A DNA stretch of 64,000 nt from Strongylocentrotus droebachiensis (GCA_035222895.1 JAVYIG010007236.1:1-64000), one strand, 5' to 3'; positions 1 through 11,850 are shown, numbered from the stretch's first letter. Notes: a model not told the origin generated them from the letters alone. Program-made: numbers and translations.

Positions 1-1340
1 GTTATGGTAACTTTAAAACCAATTAAAAAGGTGTTTTCAGACACCTAAGAATTACTAACTGTTCACAACTGGAAATCACGGATGCCCAGCTTGTATTAAT
101 AATCCGTTCGAATCACGAGATCATTACCGCGGAACCTATGGCAACTTTGACTACCATTTAAAAAGGTGCTTTAAAGGCACACTGTCCTACTTGTAGCTAC
201 TTGCTCCCTCTATATAGAAAACTTCCCCAATCGGTGCCTGTTGGTCCCCATGATCCTCTTTTTCTTATGTTAAATGAGAGCTGAGTTAATGAGATAGCCA
301 CCTGTCACAGTGACCTTGCTGGCTCGCTGGGTGGTCTAATCCCTTCTTGCTGAAGTAGTAAAGCCTACCTTTAAGACACGTAATAATATTAAACTAATTT
401 TACACACCTAAATATCACGGATTCACAGCTTAGATTAGTAATCAGTTTTAGCCACGAGATCATCACCGCGGAACTTATGGCAACTTTGACTACAATTAAA
501 AAGGGTGTTTTAAGACACCTAATAATTACTAATTTTTCACACCTAAATATCACGAATTCACAGCTTAGATTAGTAATCAGTTTTAGCCACGTGATCATCA
601 CCAAGAAAGTTATGGTATTAAACTTTAAAACCAATTAAAAAGGTGTTTTCAGACACCTAAGAATGACTAATTGTTCACAACTGGAAATCACGGATGCCCA
701 GCTTATATTAATAATCCGTTTGAATCACGAGATCATTACCGCGGAACCTATGGCAACGTTGACTACCATTTAAAAGGTGTTTTAAGACACGTAATAATAT
801 TAAACTAATTTTACACACCTAAATATCACGGATTCACAGCTTAGATTAGTAATCAGTTTTAGCCACTAGATCATCACCAAGAAAGTTATGGTAACTTTGA
901 AACCATTTAAAAAGGTGTTTTAAGACACCTAATAATGACTAATTTTTCACACCTAAAAATCACGGATGCCCAGCTTAGATTAATTATCCGTTTGAGTCAC
1001 GAGATCATTACCGCGGTACTTATGGCAACCTTGACTACCATTTAAAAAGGTGTTTTTAGACACCTAATAATTACTAATTTTTCACACCTAAATATCACGG
1101 ATTCACAGCTTAGATTAGTAATCACCTTGAGCCACGTGATCATCACCGAGAAAGTTATGGTAACTTTGAAACCATTCAAAAGAGGTGTTTAAGACACCTC
1201 AACATTACTAATTTAATACAACCAGAGATTCACGGACAGAACAATAAGACGATTAGCCGGTGTAAATAACGTGATTATTACCATCAACCTTGGATAACCT
1301 GTGAAACCAATCGATAAAGGTGCTTAAAACACCAAATAAT
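1..1340. repeat. Tandem satellite, unit about 135 bp
   Basis: A block containing 'AAAAAGGTGTTTTAAGACAC', followed by a T-rich stretch, 'ATCACGGAT' and 'GATCATTACCGCGGA', recurs at about 41, 163, 506, 641, 776, 914, 1050, 1186 and 1319. Spacing is 122-138 bp, except between 163 and 506 where about 200 bp of unrelated sequence interrupts. Copies alternate somewhat between two subtypes ('GGATGCCCAGCTT' and 'GGATTCACAGCTT'), which suggests an old two-unit higher order. Each unit contains the short palindrome GGTGTTTTAAGACACC. Open frames inside it are repeat artefacts. The array reaches the left edge, so its full length is unknown. Confidence 0.85.
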
Positions 1341-2221
1341 TACTTATTGAACACCACCATCGGGTAAGGGATAAAAACTCGTTGCTTGGTCATGTGATTA
1401 TTTTGTCATAAACACTTGATTTACAGAGGTTAGCGGAATCACGTTACTCCAGTCGCGTGATAAATTGGTGGTTTTTAGGTTAGATGAAAACGTGAACAGG
1501 AGTACCTTTTTTGTTTAAATGAAGGCACGTGTCGATAACGTTTAAATCTAGTTCAAAACGCACCATACTTTAAAATCACTTAAAATACACTCCCAAAAGA
1601 GATTTTTTTTTTAGTGTTCTGTTTATTGGGCCTAAGGCATTTATAATAACAAATATGAAGATATGAATAAGGAGATGTTTCAACAAAAATAAAAGAATGT
1701 CGACAGAAAGAGAAAACATAACATGCAATATAAATATATCGAACAAATAAGAAGATAGTAAAGTGTGAAATCATGTAAGAAAAGATCATAGAAAAAAAGA
1801 ATAAATAAATGAACATGAAATATTTAATATCCGAATGAACATCGAGCCTCATACAATGATTATGAGGTCTAGTTTTAATTTGAATGACCCGATTGCGAAA
1901 GAGGTTGTCCATAGACGAAAATGAAACCGCAATTCGCCAAAGAATTCACCCCCCACTCAACGTTGGCGAAATTGAATGACCCTTACGCATTGACTGAACC
2001 AAGATTTCATTTGAACGTGCATGTTTCGAAAATTCGGTGACTCGAAACGAAATTGAATGCAACAAGTTTAAAAAATGAAATAGGGGGAGCAACGAGTGGA
2101 GAAAATTTGCTCGAACATGAATGCACGTTAATGAAATTGATTGCTGCTTTTACGAAATTGGCCGGGAAAAACCTATATTATTACTATTATGTACTGATTT
2201 TTTGTTTTAATTCATTTCCAG
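1341..2221. other. Intron sequence before the first exon
   Basis: No gene or clear repeat is seen here. The last 20 bases form a pyrimidine-rich tract ending in TTTCCAG, a good splice acceptor for the exon at 2222. The stretch 1920-2070 has loosely repeated 'GAATGAAATT/TTCGAAA' words that also occur near 17440-17600 and 18870-19150, possibly a very old dispersed repeat. Confidence 0.4.
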
Positions 2222-2387
2222 GGCCACATGGTATCGCCCTCGATCTGGTGAATGGGAAGATCTACTGGACGATGGTTAACAAAAAATCTATCGCACGTGC
2301 CAATCTCGACGGTAGCTCGACACAGAATTTATTTGTTTATACGCCATATCTACAACCTGGTGTAATCTTGGTGGACCCCGTCAATGG
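2222..2387 (+). CDS. Exon: LDL-receptor class B (YWTD) repeat
   Basis: The reading frame gives PHGIALDLVNGKIYWTM, then about 30 residues, then GVILVDPVNG. This is the standard LDLR class B repeat: the D-x-x-x-G turn, the IYWT strand and the NLDGSS turn before the next strand. Six such repeats normally build one beta-propeller used for protein binding outside the cell. The acceptor TTTCCAG at 2221 and the donor AATGG/GTAAAT at 2388 are both good. The exon enters in phase 1 and leaves in phase 2. The break falls inside the 'DPVNG' turn, exactly where the exon at 40626 resumes with RLFYHMKAD, so the two pieces read as neighbouring propeller repeats. Phase, however, does not match that exon. It could instead belong to a related neighbouring gene or pseudogene. 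Confidence 0.7.
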
Positions 2388-2775
2388 GTAAATATTAGTT
2401 AAGTTGAGACATAAATGTATATCGGTTGGGGTTATCTGGGCCCCATAACACAAACAATTGGAATCAATCACAACATGAAGGTGTCGTAGCATTATAGTGG
2501 TTCATCATTCACTTGACTATCCAAGCTAGAGTTGAGGGTTTCAATCCCGGCAGTAGCGTCTTTTGGCAAGACATTAATCTGGTGAGGCTTCCCTGGATAA
2601 ACCAAGTTATTATTATTATCATAACTTTTACATGCAATGGCCAACCAATTCATCGTAATGCAAATATTGTTCAAAAGGCTGACTATAAACCCATCAGAAC
2701 AGTTGTTTCAAATGTGTAAATTATTGCATACCTTTGTGTTACGGGGCCCAGCAGATGTAGATTAGGACATCTGGT

Positions 2776-3055
2776 TATTCACGTTCACACAGGGTGTTTC
2801 CATTTACTGTACCTCTTTCTGACCTACCTGACACACTCTGACCCCTTTTTTTTTTCCTGTTCATTTTCTACACAGAGGAATTTTTATGAGACATTTTCTG
2901 TGGTTGGCTTTTATGCTAGTGAATATTCATGACATTATGCAAATTAGAGCGCGGTCATCTTTTCGTCGCGCGAAAAATACGACCAACTGGGCTTAGCCCT
3001 GGAAAGTCTGAACAGCTGGCTATGACTATTCCCCGAGAAATGCTTGCACTTTAGG
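2776..3055 (+). repeat. Dispersed repeat, inverted copy at 12575-12850
   Basis: The stretch holding 'ACACAGAGGAATTTTTATGA', 'GACATTATGCAAATTAGAG' and 'CAGCTGGCTATGACTA' is matched in reverse complement at 12575-12850 at roughly 80% by eye. No terminal inverted repeat or coding sequence was recognised, so its class is open. Confidence 0.6.
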
Positions 3056-3489
3056 CTGCCACGCCAGTCATTGTTTGTAATTACTTGAGCAAGTTTGTTG
3101 TTGATAATGTGAAATAACGAGTTTGGGTAGAATTTCACAATATCACAATTATTTCATAAATAATTGTTGAATATCTCAATCACGATGAGCCTTTATTCAA
3201 GAGGGTGAATACAGCCACTAATAAATTGAATATTATGATGGGCTGGTAATTGTAAACTACTGCACAACATGTTGCCTAGTAACCAAAGACATGGATAGAA
3301 GAAGGAATTAAGGTCAGTTCATTCACTGACACGCGAGGCCCCGCTTCGGCCCTTCCCCTGAGTTTAAGTACAAAAAATAATGTTGGAATGTATGCACTTG
3401 TCAATTGATATCCCGGCCCCTGGGTACACGGGGAAGGCCGGGACTTGCACATGAGGTGCATTTTTGAAATGTTAAACCCCCGTCCATGT

Positions 3490-3735
3490 CCCGGGAAAGT
3501 CCCGGGAAAGTGGGCGAATATTTGTGTGCCAAACCCCGGCCAAGTCCCGACGCCCGCTAGCCGGGCAATGAGCGCCAAACTCCGGCCAAGTCCCAGCCAA
3601 GTCCCAACGCTCGCTAGCCAGGCAATGAGCACCAAACTCCGGCCAAGTCCCGGCCAAGTCCCGACGCCCGCTAGCCGGGCAATGAGCGCCAAACTCCGGC
3701 CAAGTCCCGACCCCGCTAGCCGGACAAAGAGCAGG
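3490..3735 (+). repeat. GC-rich minisatellite, about 4 units of 50-63 bp
   Basis: Units contain 'CGCTAGCCGGGCAATGAGC' then 'CCAAACTCCGGCCAAGTCCC', in four degenerate copies, some with the 'GGCCAAGTCCC' word doubled. Both strands are open across it (up to 138 codons), but the predicted peptides are simply periodic and have no homologue I recognise. Confidence 0.8.
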
Positions 3736-4349
3736 AAGACCGGCTCAAGCTTGAAGTAGCGTAGACAGAAATAACCGTCTGATATGGGTCATTTCTTTAA
3801 TAAGACTGACATTTGTTGACATTTCCCATATACAGACGGTACTACAGAGGTCTCGCACCGAGGGGGTAATCTGGCCAATTACTGCTACCACTTACGGTGA
3901 CAGAGCTTTCTCCCCCCGATTTTCACTATTTATATCTAATTTTCTGATTTATAAATCAGATGTAAATTAGGTATATGTATTGTTCTCCTATTTACACTAA
4001 ATATTTGTTTATGACCTATTATACAAATTCGAAATTTATGGACTTACTTATATGAGTTATCCAAATTTTTTCTCCGAACCGTGAAACGTACCGTTCATCC
4101 ATTAAAACTAGTAATCTATGACCTGACCCGGCCGATATATTTCCGGGTCAACCTACCAAAACATAGCAAAATGGCCAATCAGAGCACTCGTTTCGTATTG
4201 GGTTTATGAATATTCATATATCACTGGGTTGACTCGTACGTAGCTATTGGACGTTCGAAAAGAAAAAAAATGAATATTCATGAATTAAAACCAAGATGGA
4301 TGACAACGAATCGGGACGAATCATGGCCCTTACAAAAAAAATCTCTATG
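3736..4349. other. AT-rich non-coding stretch with one small hairpin
   Basis: No gene is seen. At 3770-3840, 'ACCGTCTGATATGGG' pairs with 'CCCATATACAGACGGT', a probable MITE remnant about 70 bp long. The rest is AT-rich with no recognised element. Confidence 0.4.
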
Positions 4350-5350
4350 GTACACCATACAAACACCATAGCAAATCTACCACTGATCTACCATTCATTT
4401 ACCATTAAACTAATTAAAATAATTGGGACAAATTTATTCATGTATTCAAATTAGGCCACACCCACGTATTCTACCATAGGGCTACCATTCATCTACCATA
4501 GACATACCATTCATCTACCATAGACATACCATTCATATATAGAGCCATCATTCATCTACCATAGAGCCACCACTCATATACCATTCATCTACCACAGTCA
4601 TATCATTGTTCTACCATTCATCTACCATAGACATACCATTCATCTACCATAGACATACCATTCATATACCATAGAGCCATCATTCATCTACCATAGATCC
4701 ATCACTCATATACCATTCATCTACCACAGTCATATCATTGTTCTACCATTCATCTACCATAGACATACAATTAATATACCATAGAGCTATCATTCATCTA
4801 CCATAGAGCCACCACTCATATACCATAGAGCCACCACTCATATACCATTCATCTACCACAGTCATATCATTGTTCTACCATTCATCTTCCATAGACATAA
4901 CATTCATCTACCATAGACATACCATTCATATACCATAGAGCCATCATTTATCTACCATAGAGCCACCACTCATATACCATTCATCTACCACAGTCATATC
5001 ATTGTTCTACCATTCATCTTCCATAGACATACCATTCATCTACCATAGACATACCATTCATCTACCAAAGCGATATCATTTTACTACCATTCATCTACCA
5101 TAGAGCCACCATTCAATTACATACAAACTACCATTGATCCACCATTCGCCTACTACAGTAATATCAAAGTCTCACCGTTCATCTACCATTCATTTACATG
5201 AGATCCACCATTCATCTCCCACAGAGTTACCATATTACATCAACCATTCACTACCATTCATCCACCATATGCGACAAAATGGTACGCTAAATTGTATCGG
5301 TATGTACGCATTTTGTATGGTATATTCAGAATGGTGGTTTGGGTCTTGAT
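4350..5350 (+). repeat. Minisatellite built on 'ACCATTCATCTACCATAGA'
   Basis: About 1 kb of tandem variants of 'ACCATTCATCTACCATAGACAT' (21-22 bp) are organised in a higher-order block that also contains 'GAGCCACCACTCATATACC' and 'CACAGTCATATCATTGTTCT' words, repeated every 130-170 bp. The array decays toward 5350. A shorter relative lies at 11660-11850. Confidence 0.85.
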
Positions 5351-5849
5351 CGATGGTAAATAATGGTGAATGCAATGCCGCTCTATTGTAAACAGAATGG
5401 TGACTACAGCGTGACTATAATATATTGAATATTTGAGAAATCTAAACTTAATGTTAACTTACAATACACAAATAAATACATATTAAAAATATGAATTTAA
5501 TGAAAGTGGCAGGATGTATTTGGTTTACATCAAAAGTCGTATGCGTTTACATATGCTAAAAACTAAAATAAAAGGCAAGTTAAAAAGCAATTACTACCTT
5601 TAAGACTTGTTCTGAAATGTCATATATACGTAAAGATGACTAAAATAAAAGGCAAGTTAAAAATATCATATAAACATGTACAATAGACACTAAGGCACAG
5701 AGTTGCATCACACCAACCATTTTCAGAACAGAACTGATGGCGCACATCACTATCAGACAATTTGACTGAATGACAGAGAACGGCCAGTATTGCCCTGCGC
5801 ATCTTCCCTAAGTGCTTGTTATCATTATCATTACCGCTATCTAGAACCC

Positions 5850-6337
5850 CCTATTACTATTTGTACAAATTGTTGGCCTATATAACTTACACAATCTACC
5901 AATTGACCCTGTATCTGCCGTCTTTCTTAGCCTACCCGCCACCGCCCCTCTAATTTATCACCAGTGTGAGTCTTCCTAACCTTATCTAGTGCCTTGTACA
6001 TTATTTTGCCTATATGCCCTATACAATCTAATGTATGTACTTTACATTCATCCCCATATGTATTCTTAACTGCATTGTATGCATTACTATCACCAGCACT
6101 TAACATATACTTATACCTCAATTTATATAAAGCCTTTGATCTACCCCACATTTTTACGGCTGCACCTACCTCCATTTTCCCACTACTCCCTTTATGGTTC
6201 CCCAAACTTACATCCTTATGACTAGCTTCCCAATCCTTATATTTATCACTACATGTACTCCCATCCAATCCAATCCCATCCAAAAGGTCTTTGATATAGC
6301 GTCTTTTCCTAACGGTTACAAAGCGATGCACACACAC
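5850..6337 (-). pseudogene. Mutator-like transposase remnant, C-terminal part
   Basis: The minus-strand frame contains 'NHKGSSGKMEV', 'KMWGRSKALYKLRYKYM', 'GDSNAYNAVKNTYGDECKV' and 'DCIGHIGK', a pattern I recognise from the animal Mutator-like (MULE) transposase family: SHK..N..GSSG.ME, then D-G-D-S..AY, then C..H. The usual DGDS is AGDS here, so one of the conserved acidic residues appears lost. The open frame stops at 5927, but similarity resumes in another frame ('GSIGRLCKLYRP') to about 5850, so there is a frameshift. It continues the fragments at 6889-7076 and 7326-7640, from which it is split by an inserted LINE. Confidence 0.7.
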
Positions 6338-6427
6338 CGCTCCACAATGATTGGGCCACTTAAAAATAAAAGTTAGTCACTTCTCAGAGATCATTCAAAT
6401 ATATGTAGGCTGGTAATAGAGTATTTT

Positions 6428-6888
6428 CTAGCAGAATAGATGAGACTTGAGTAATTTTTTTAACTGGTCAAAAGATAAGGCCGTCTGCACAGCAGTAGGT
6501 AGCTGGTTCCACAGTTTTGCAGTAACCGATGGGAAAGACAATTCACCAGCACGTTTCTTACAGATACACTGAGTGAGGCAGATGCATGGATGATGACGAG
6601 CGGGTATTTTCGGACTCGAGGACGATGAACAATGTACGGGGGACATCGGTGGTTGAGAGACTTGAAGACCAGTAGTAGGATCTCAAAAGCTATTCTCTGT
6701 CGTACAGGCAGCCAATGAAGTTCAAGTAAAAGAGATTGTATGTGAGCTCGAAGAGGAGCAGAAAAGACAAGCCTTGCTGCTGAGTTTTGGAGTCTGTGAA
6801 GGCGATCAAGGTCCCTCTGGCTGAGAACACTGAAGACCCTTTCTATACTCAAACTGTTTACATGATTTTGATAGACCCTCTGTGTCAA
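6428..6888 (-). mobile_element. 5'-truncated LINE (non-LTR retrotransposon) 3' end, nested in the MULE
   Basis: The minus strand reads 'LQNSAARLVFSAP', 'LLLELHWLPVRQRIAFEIL', then after a frame shift 'GELSFPSVTAKLWNQLPTAV' and 'FDQLKKLLKSHLF'. This is the well-known C-terminal end of CR1/L2/Jockey-type reverse transcriptase ORFs (LHWLPV..RI.FKI; LWN.LP; K..LK..LF). Only this tail is present, and it spans two frames, so it is a dead insertion. It sits directly after the MULE residues 'VVIPIDTGEIF' and interrupts that frame. No target-site duplication was found by eye. Confidence 0.8.
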
Positions 6889-7076
6889 AAAATCTCCCCT
6901 GTATCTATCGGTATCACTACCCCCACCCCATGATTCGATGTGTAACCTCGTCTATGCCATGTTCCATCGTAGGGCACTGCCACGTCCACATAATCATTTT
7001 CCCCAATGGTCGGGTCTTTTTCCATGGCCCTTTGACGTAGGCATGCTGCCACCTTCTTCTTCTGATCCTTACTGGT
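6889..7076 (-). pseudogene. Mutator-like transposase remnant, central exon
   Basis: The minus-strand frame TSKDQKKKVAACLRQ.. continues to 'VAVPYDGTWHRRGYTSNHGV' and 'GVVIPIDTGEIF'. The DGTW.RRG..SN.GVGVV..DTG stretch is the most diagnostic motif of animal MULE transposases and includes the first conserved Asp. A splice acceptor (T-tract then GCAG) lies at 7080-7077, and the join to the upstream piece at 7326 is phase 0, giving ..SLSQE-TSKDQ... The intron is therefore genuine and the gene was once spliced. The exon is cut off by the LINE at 6888. Confidence 0.8.
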
Positions 7077-7325
7077 CTGCAAAAAAAAAAAGAGTTGTAA
7101 GAAATAACAAGTAAATTTCAAGTTCCCTCAGGCCCCTTACTTATTAGACCCTATTACAAATATTTAGATTTGATTAATTTTTATCCCTTGATTTGACAAG
7201 AAGGGATATTGATGTACATGTATTATACTGTCTATCGACCACAACTAAGAAATACAAATATGTTTGGATTAAATGTACGTACAGCTAAGATATTGTAATG
7301 AAGAAAAGACAAGCTGGTGACTAAC

Positions 7326-7640
7326 CTCTTGGGATAAGGAAGATAAAGTGGCTATGTGCCTGTTGTAGCTAGGGGCTTCGACTAGTGGGGCTGTTCCGAG
7401 GATGGTCAGCAAGTCGCACAAGTTTTCCCGTGCCAAACCAACCTCCGTTGCTGCCAGTGTAGCTCTGCGGTTTATTCCTGCAGACTTTCCACGTCCTTTG
7501 CATGCATTTTCTGATGAAGAGAAAGTCTGTTCCTTCTTGCAAATGAAGCAGCCAAGGACCATGGCGCAGTTCAACCCATTCCTCTTTGACAAATTCTCCA
7601 GAGGAATGAGATGCCCTGTAAAAGATATCCAAAACACTTT
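7326..7640 (-). pseudogene. Mutator-like transposase remnant, upstream exon
   Basis: The minus strand reads 'CAMVLGCFICKKEQTFSSSE', then 'INRRATLAATEVGLARENL' and 'APSYNRHIATLSSLSQE'. This matches the N-terminal part of animal MULE transposases (a C..C element, then .NRR..LA..E.G.....L......P......YN.H...L). The donor AAGAG/GTTAGT at 7325 is good. The likely start of the protein is the basic segment at 9857-10003, separated by a LINE and a palindrome. Confidence 0.65.
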
Positions 7641-7727
7641 ATGGAACAGGGAAAATATTTTGAAAAGCACAATTCCCAAATAATAACAAAGTGCTAGTTA
7701 TGACATACATGTAGTAAATTACACGAA

Positions 7728-7934
7728 TACACTTTTTCACAGGTTTCACGACAAACCGCTGCACAATACAAGTGCATACCGATGGTGGGTTGCGGGCGGG
7801 CGCGCGCCTGTGTGAAGTTATCTACCGTAATGTCTCGGATCCTCATTACGGTAGATAACTTCACACAGGCGTGCGCTCGCCCGCAACCCACCATGTGTGC
7901 AGCAGTTTGACGTGAAACCTGTGAAAAAAGTGTA
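7728..7934. repeat. 207-bp foldback (near-perfect palindrome)
   Basis: The left arm, beginning TACACTTTTTCACAGGTTTC, pairs with the right arm ending AACCTGTGAAAAAAGTGTA. The inner arms 'GTGTGAAGTTATCTACCGTA' and its complement enclose a loop of about 18 bases. A small mismatch bubble lies at 7765-7785. Size and structure fit a non-autonomous foldback MITE. Confidence 0.85.
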
Positions 7935-8939
7935 CTAATATCAATGTTTTTCCAAAAAATACTCCAAAAATAACAAGAAAATTGACACTAAAAACGGGTA
8001 ATCAACATAACAACTTTTAACTCATGATCTTTATTTGGACATTTATTGAATATTTACTTAATTTTGGGTATCCACGCCGGAGTTACGGGTCAAATTCGGG
8101 GTAGGCTTCTGAACTAGCGCCCAAAACTCAACTTATTTCACTCAAAATCAGTACTTTAGTGACAATTGATGACACCTAAATAGCAGTAAAATACAATTTT
8201 GTAACGTACCAATATGAGAAAGAATAATTTAAAAATTCAAATTGTAAGTCTACTGCCAAACTTGCCGATCAGCCACATCGACATAAATAGTCAATACACT
8301 CTCAATACACAAAGGCACACAATCATGCCGATCAGCCATTGACTCTCTTATTCTCTATGCTTTGCTGGAGTAGTCTTTAGTCACTGAAGAACCACATTTG
8401 TAATGGAAAATATATCCTTAAACATCACATTTTACTTTTAGCGATGGCGGTCCCGCTACCTGAATCTGAAAAATCAAGTATCTTACGCGTGTCTGTAAGA
8501 AATGTGGGTACCATAAAATGAGCTTTATTTCAAGAATTTTTCAGATTTAGAGCCCGATTTTGTGCGAGTCGCTAGCTCAAAAGTATCTCATCGCATGTAT
8601 TGACTGTCTCCGAAACAATTTAAATGAATATTGTCATGGCAATTCATGATTTTTTTTCTGGGATTCTTTTTTTTGTTTAAATAATAATATTTGCTTCATG
8701 ATTTGAACAATAAATGATAATAAACAGGAGGTAAAGAGTCCCCAAAAATAGGATTTTGTCTTAAGTGGCCAAAAAACCCCTCCTTTACTCTAGACTAGGC
8801 CTAGATCTACATGTAGGTCTATATTCTTAATCATTTGATTTGGCTTTTTTGAGCCATCCACCCCTTGAGCATGCAATACAATCTCAAAGTAACAGTTTGC
8901 AAACTAAAAAAATTGTTAGATAGTAATTAAGTACATACC
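7935..8939. other. Non-coding stretch, no element recognised
   Basis: It is AT-rich, with a short direct repeat of 'TGCCGATCAGCCA' near 8262 and 8324. No frame longer than chance and no terminal repeats were seen. It probably belongs to the broken MULE's intron or to its flanks. Confidence 0.3.
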
Positions 8940-9790
8940 TCCCAGACACACGTGAGCTAGACGGTGTAAAGATCCCAGAAACCAAAGAAGAAAAGGACCT
9001 TGGAGTGGTCATTGACGAGAAGCTCAGATTTCATCAACAATCTGCAATTGCTGCTAGAAAAGCGAATGGAGTACTAGCTCGCATACGTAGATCTTTCACT
9101 TGCAAGGACAGATCAACAATTCCACTCCTCTACAAAGGTCTTGTTCGTCCCATATTAGAATATAGCAATGTTATCTGGCACCCTCGCTTTGTGAAGGACG
9201 AAAAAATTATAGAGAAAGTACAAAAAAGAGCAACAAAAATGGTACCAGAGATAAAACACCAAAGCTACCATGAGAGACTTGAGAGTTTGAAGCTTCCCTC
9301 ACTTAGCCACCGTCGCCGCCGAGGAGACATGATTCAGGTGTTTAAGTTGATGCAGAACATTGACAGGTTGGATTCTACCCAATTCTTCACACCTGCAATC
9401 AATTCAACAACGAGAGGGCATGCATTCAAACTGACCAAACCCAGGTGCAACTCCAAACTCAGGCAAGACCCATTTAGCCACAGGGTCCTCAACGACTGGA
9501 ACTCCCTCCCTGAGTTGGTGGTATCTGCAACCTCGGTAAACAGCTTTAAAGCCAGACATGACAAATACTGGAAGAAGGAGGAATATATTTCACCATTCTC
9601 CCAGTAGATACTTCAATTATGACATTCCTGATATGACCCAGCAAGCAAGATATAGATGTAAAACGACTATGGTGCAATACCCGGAAGCTGGGACATCCCC
9701 CCTTGAAGTTAGACCTGGAAGCTTGGCAGCTGGAGACGGCTTTCTTCCAGAAGCTTTGGTATTCAAGGTATTCAAGGTATTCAAGTTGTT
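8940..9790 (+). mobile_element. 5'-truncated LINE with reverse-transcriptase C-terminus
   Basis: An intact frame from about 8943 to the TAG at 9605 reads 'LDGVKIPETKEEKDLGVVID', 'LYKGLVRPILEYSNVIWHP', 'IIEKVQKRATKMVPEIK', 'SYHERLESLKLPSLSHRRRR', 'GDMIQVFKLM' and ends with 'DWNSLPELVV'. This is the typical C-terminal third of CR1/L2-type LINE polymerases, past the catalytic YADD region, which is missing here. A 3' UTR of about 180 bp follows and ends in tandem ATTCAAGGT copies at 9761-9790, as expected for elements of this group that end in short repeats instead of poly(A). The absence of stops over 200 codons means a fairly young copy. Confidence 0.85.
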
Positions 9791-9856
9791 GGCCACTAAT
9801 GACGCGGATCTTTACATGTGGGACCAGTGCCAAAAATAGGGTTGTCCAAACACTTA

Positions 9857-10003
9857 TTCAGGGAAAGCTTCCTCGATCTCTGAATTAGCTGTTAGTTCTT
9901 CTGGCACCTCTCCAGCATTCATTTTACTCTTCTGTAATACCTGGTATTGATCTCCTTTGAACACCTTCCTCTTCCTCACATATTTTGGAGTTTTGCGGGG
10001 CAT
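9857..10003 (-). pseudogene. Possible MULE N-terminus
   Basis: On the minus strand, a Met is followed by PRKTPKYVRKRKVFKGDQ and an acidic tail ending EEAFPE-stop. The short basic start resembles the N-termini of animal Mutator-like transposases, and orientation and order fit the fragments at 7640-5850. It is too short for a firm call, and a LINE (8940-9790) separates it from the rest. Confidence 0.3.
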
Positions 10004-10225
10004 TTTCAGTGAGTAGAAACTACGGTTGACACACAATAGAGACCAACGGATAGAAGAGTTATTCAAATCTTGGGCACCAGGTGGCAGCAAACAGCCCTTG
10101 TTATCTACTTTCTGCATATATACATTACTTGTTACAATTTGGTTTAGAATTTATATTTAATGATTACTTTAATCGATTGAGACTAATTGAGTGCAAACAG
10201 AGGCGGCGGAGCGATTTCCAAAGTG

Positions 10226-11660
10226 GGGGGGGGGGGGCGGGGGGGGGGGGGCACCAACACAAAAGGGCACTTTCTCGAGAAAATAAATAGGGCACCTACA
10301 AAGGGAAATCTCAAAGCGAAAATATATATTTAAAACAAAAACATTTGTATATACCCCCTATATTGTGATTACATTATCAGGGATGATTTCAATATTTTGT
10401 GTATCTTTCTAAATAAGATTTGTGAGGTCGCAGTGCGAAAAACTACATCTTATAAAGAAGAAAAACCCAATCCTGATGGGGTTATTACATTATCATAACA
10501 GAAGACTGAAAAGACCTTTGATAAGTACCATAATTATAACATCTATAAATGCGAGTGTGCTTTGGGTGATATATTGCTCTTAGTAGCCGGAATTTAGGGG
10601 CACGTGATGAGAGGAAAAGGGGACACTTAACGAAAAGGGTCTCACTTATTAGAAAAGAAAAGGAGGACGTGTCAAATTACAACGGGTAATTATCAGAAGG
10701 TGAAAATGAGGCACGTATCATTGTTAAAGGGTAATTATCTGAGGTGAAAAGGGGCACTAGTCGCATCTGAAAAGGGGTACTTATGAGAATGAAAGGGCAC
10801 TCATAATAAGGGGAAATTTTCATTTGTTGTACGAAAAGGGGCACCGATCAGTTTTTAATAAAGGGGCATTTAATACGAGGGGGAGGGGGGGATTTATGAG
10901 AAGGGGGAAGTGGCTATTATTACAAAGAAAAGAGGCACATGTTAAGATAAACGGGGCACTTATGAGAGATGAAAAGGGGTAATTATGGGAAGGGGATGGG
11001 GCACTTATAAGAAGGAAAAAGAGCATTTATTAGGAAGGGAAAGGGGCACGTGTCAAAATAAAAGGGGCAGTTATTGAAGATGAAAAGAGCACTTATCAGG
11101 AGGAAAAGGGACACTTGTCAAAATAAAACGAGTACCTCTCAGAATTTAATATGGTCATTTACTAGAGATGGAAAGGGACTATGAGAATGAAGAGGGACTA
11201 TGAGAATGAAAAGTAACTGTTTTCATAGATGAAAAGGGGCATTTATGATAAAGGGAAGGGGCTCTTTTTTAAATGGGGGCACTTGTTAGAAAGGAAAGGG
11301 GGCACATGTGAAAATATAAGGTGCGCTTATCCGAGTTAAACAAGGGGTAGTTAATAAAAGGGGAAAGGCCCCTCTCAGATTTAAATAGGGAAATTATCAG
11401 AGGTGCATGGGGCACTTATCAAAAGTGAAAAGGGGCGCTGCTCGTATCTGAAAAGGGGCACTTACTAGAGATGACAAAAGGGCACTTATGATAATGGAAA
11501 ATGGACCTTTATTGCAAAGGAAAACCGAAACTTATCGAAGGAAAAGGGGTACGTATCAAAATAAAAGGGGCACTTATCAGAGATGGAAAGGGGAAGGGGC
11601 ACTTAACAAAAATTAATAGGGGCACTTTTTAAAGTAAAAGGGGCTCTTTTATGTAAAAAG
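10226..11660 (+). repeat. Degenerate 'AAAAGGGGCACTTAT' minisatellite
   Basis: About 1.4 kb of loosely repeated 'GAAAAGGGGCACTTATCAGA' units (roughly 30-35 bp) follow a poly-G run at 10226-10250. The same motif in reverse complement fills parts of 27380-27470 and 27900-28200. Strand asymmetry is extreme: G and A on this strand, almost no C. Confidence 0.8.
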
Positions 11661-11850
11661 TGCCACGTTAGAGCCACCATAGAGTCACTAACCACTAGTA
11701 ATATATCATAAAGTCATCATCCACCATAGAGCTACTGCTAAAATATCTTACACCACAGGGATATACCATTCAACGGAAATACCATATAATATACTCTACC
11801 ATATAACATACCATAGAATTACCATACACCATACAGCCACCATTGAAATT
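11661..11850 (+). repeat. 'CACCATAGAG' minisatellite remnant
   Basis: Degenerate copies of 'ACCATAGAGCCACCAT' and 'ATACCATAT' are related to the array at 4350-5350. It directly follows the G-rich repeat. Confidence 0.55.

Noticed and set aside
3276..3759. Long open frames on both strands, up to 138 codons
   Set aside because: They read through a GC-rich tandem minisatellite. The peptides are periodic, and overlapping frames on opposite strands are explained by repeat composition.
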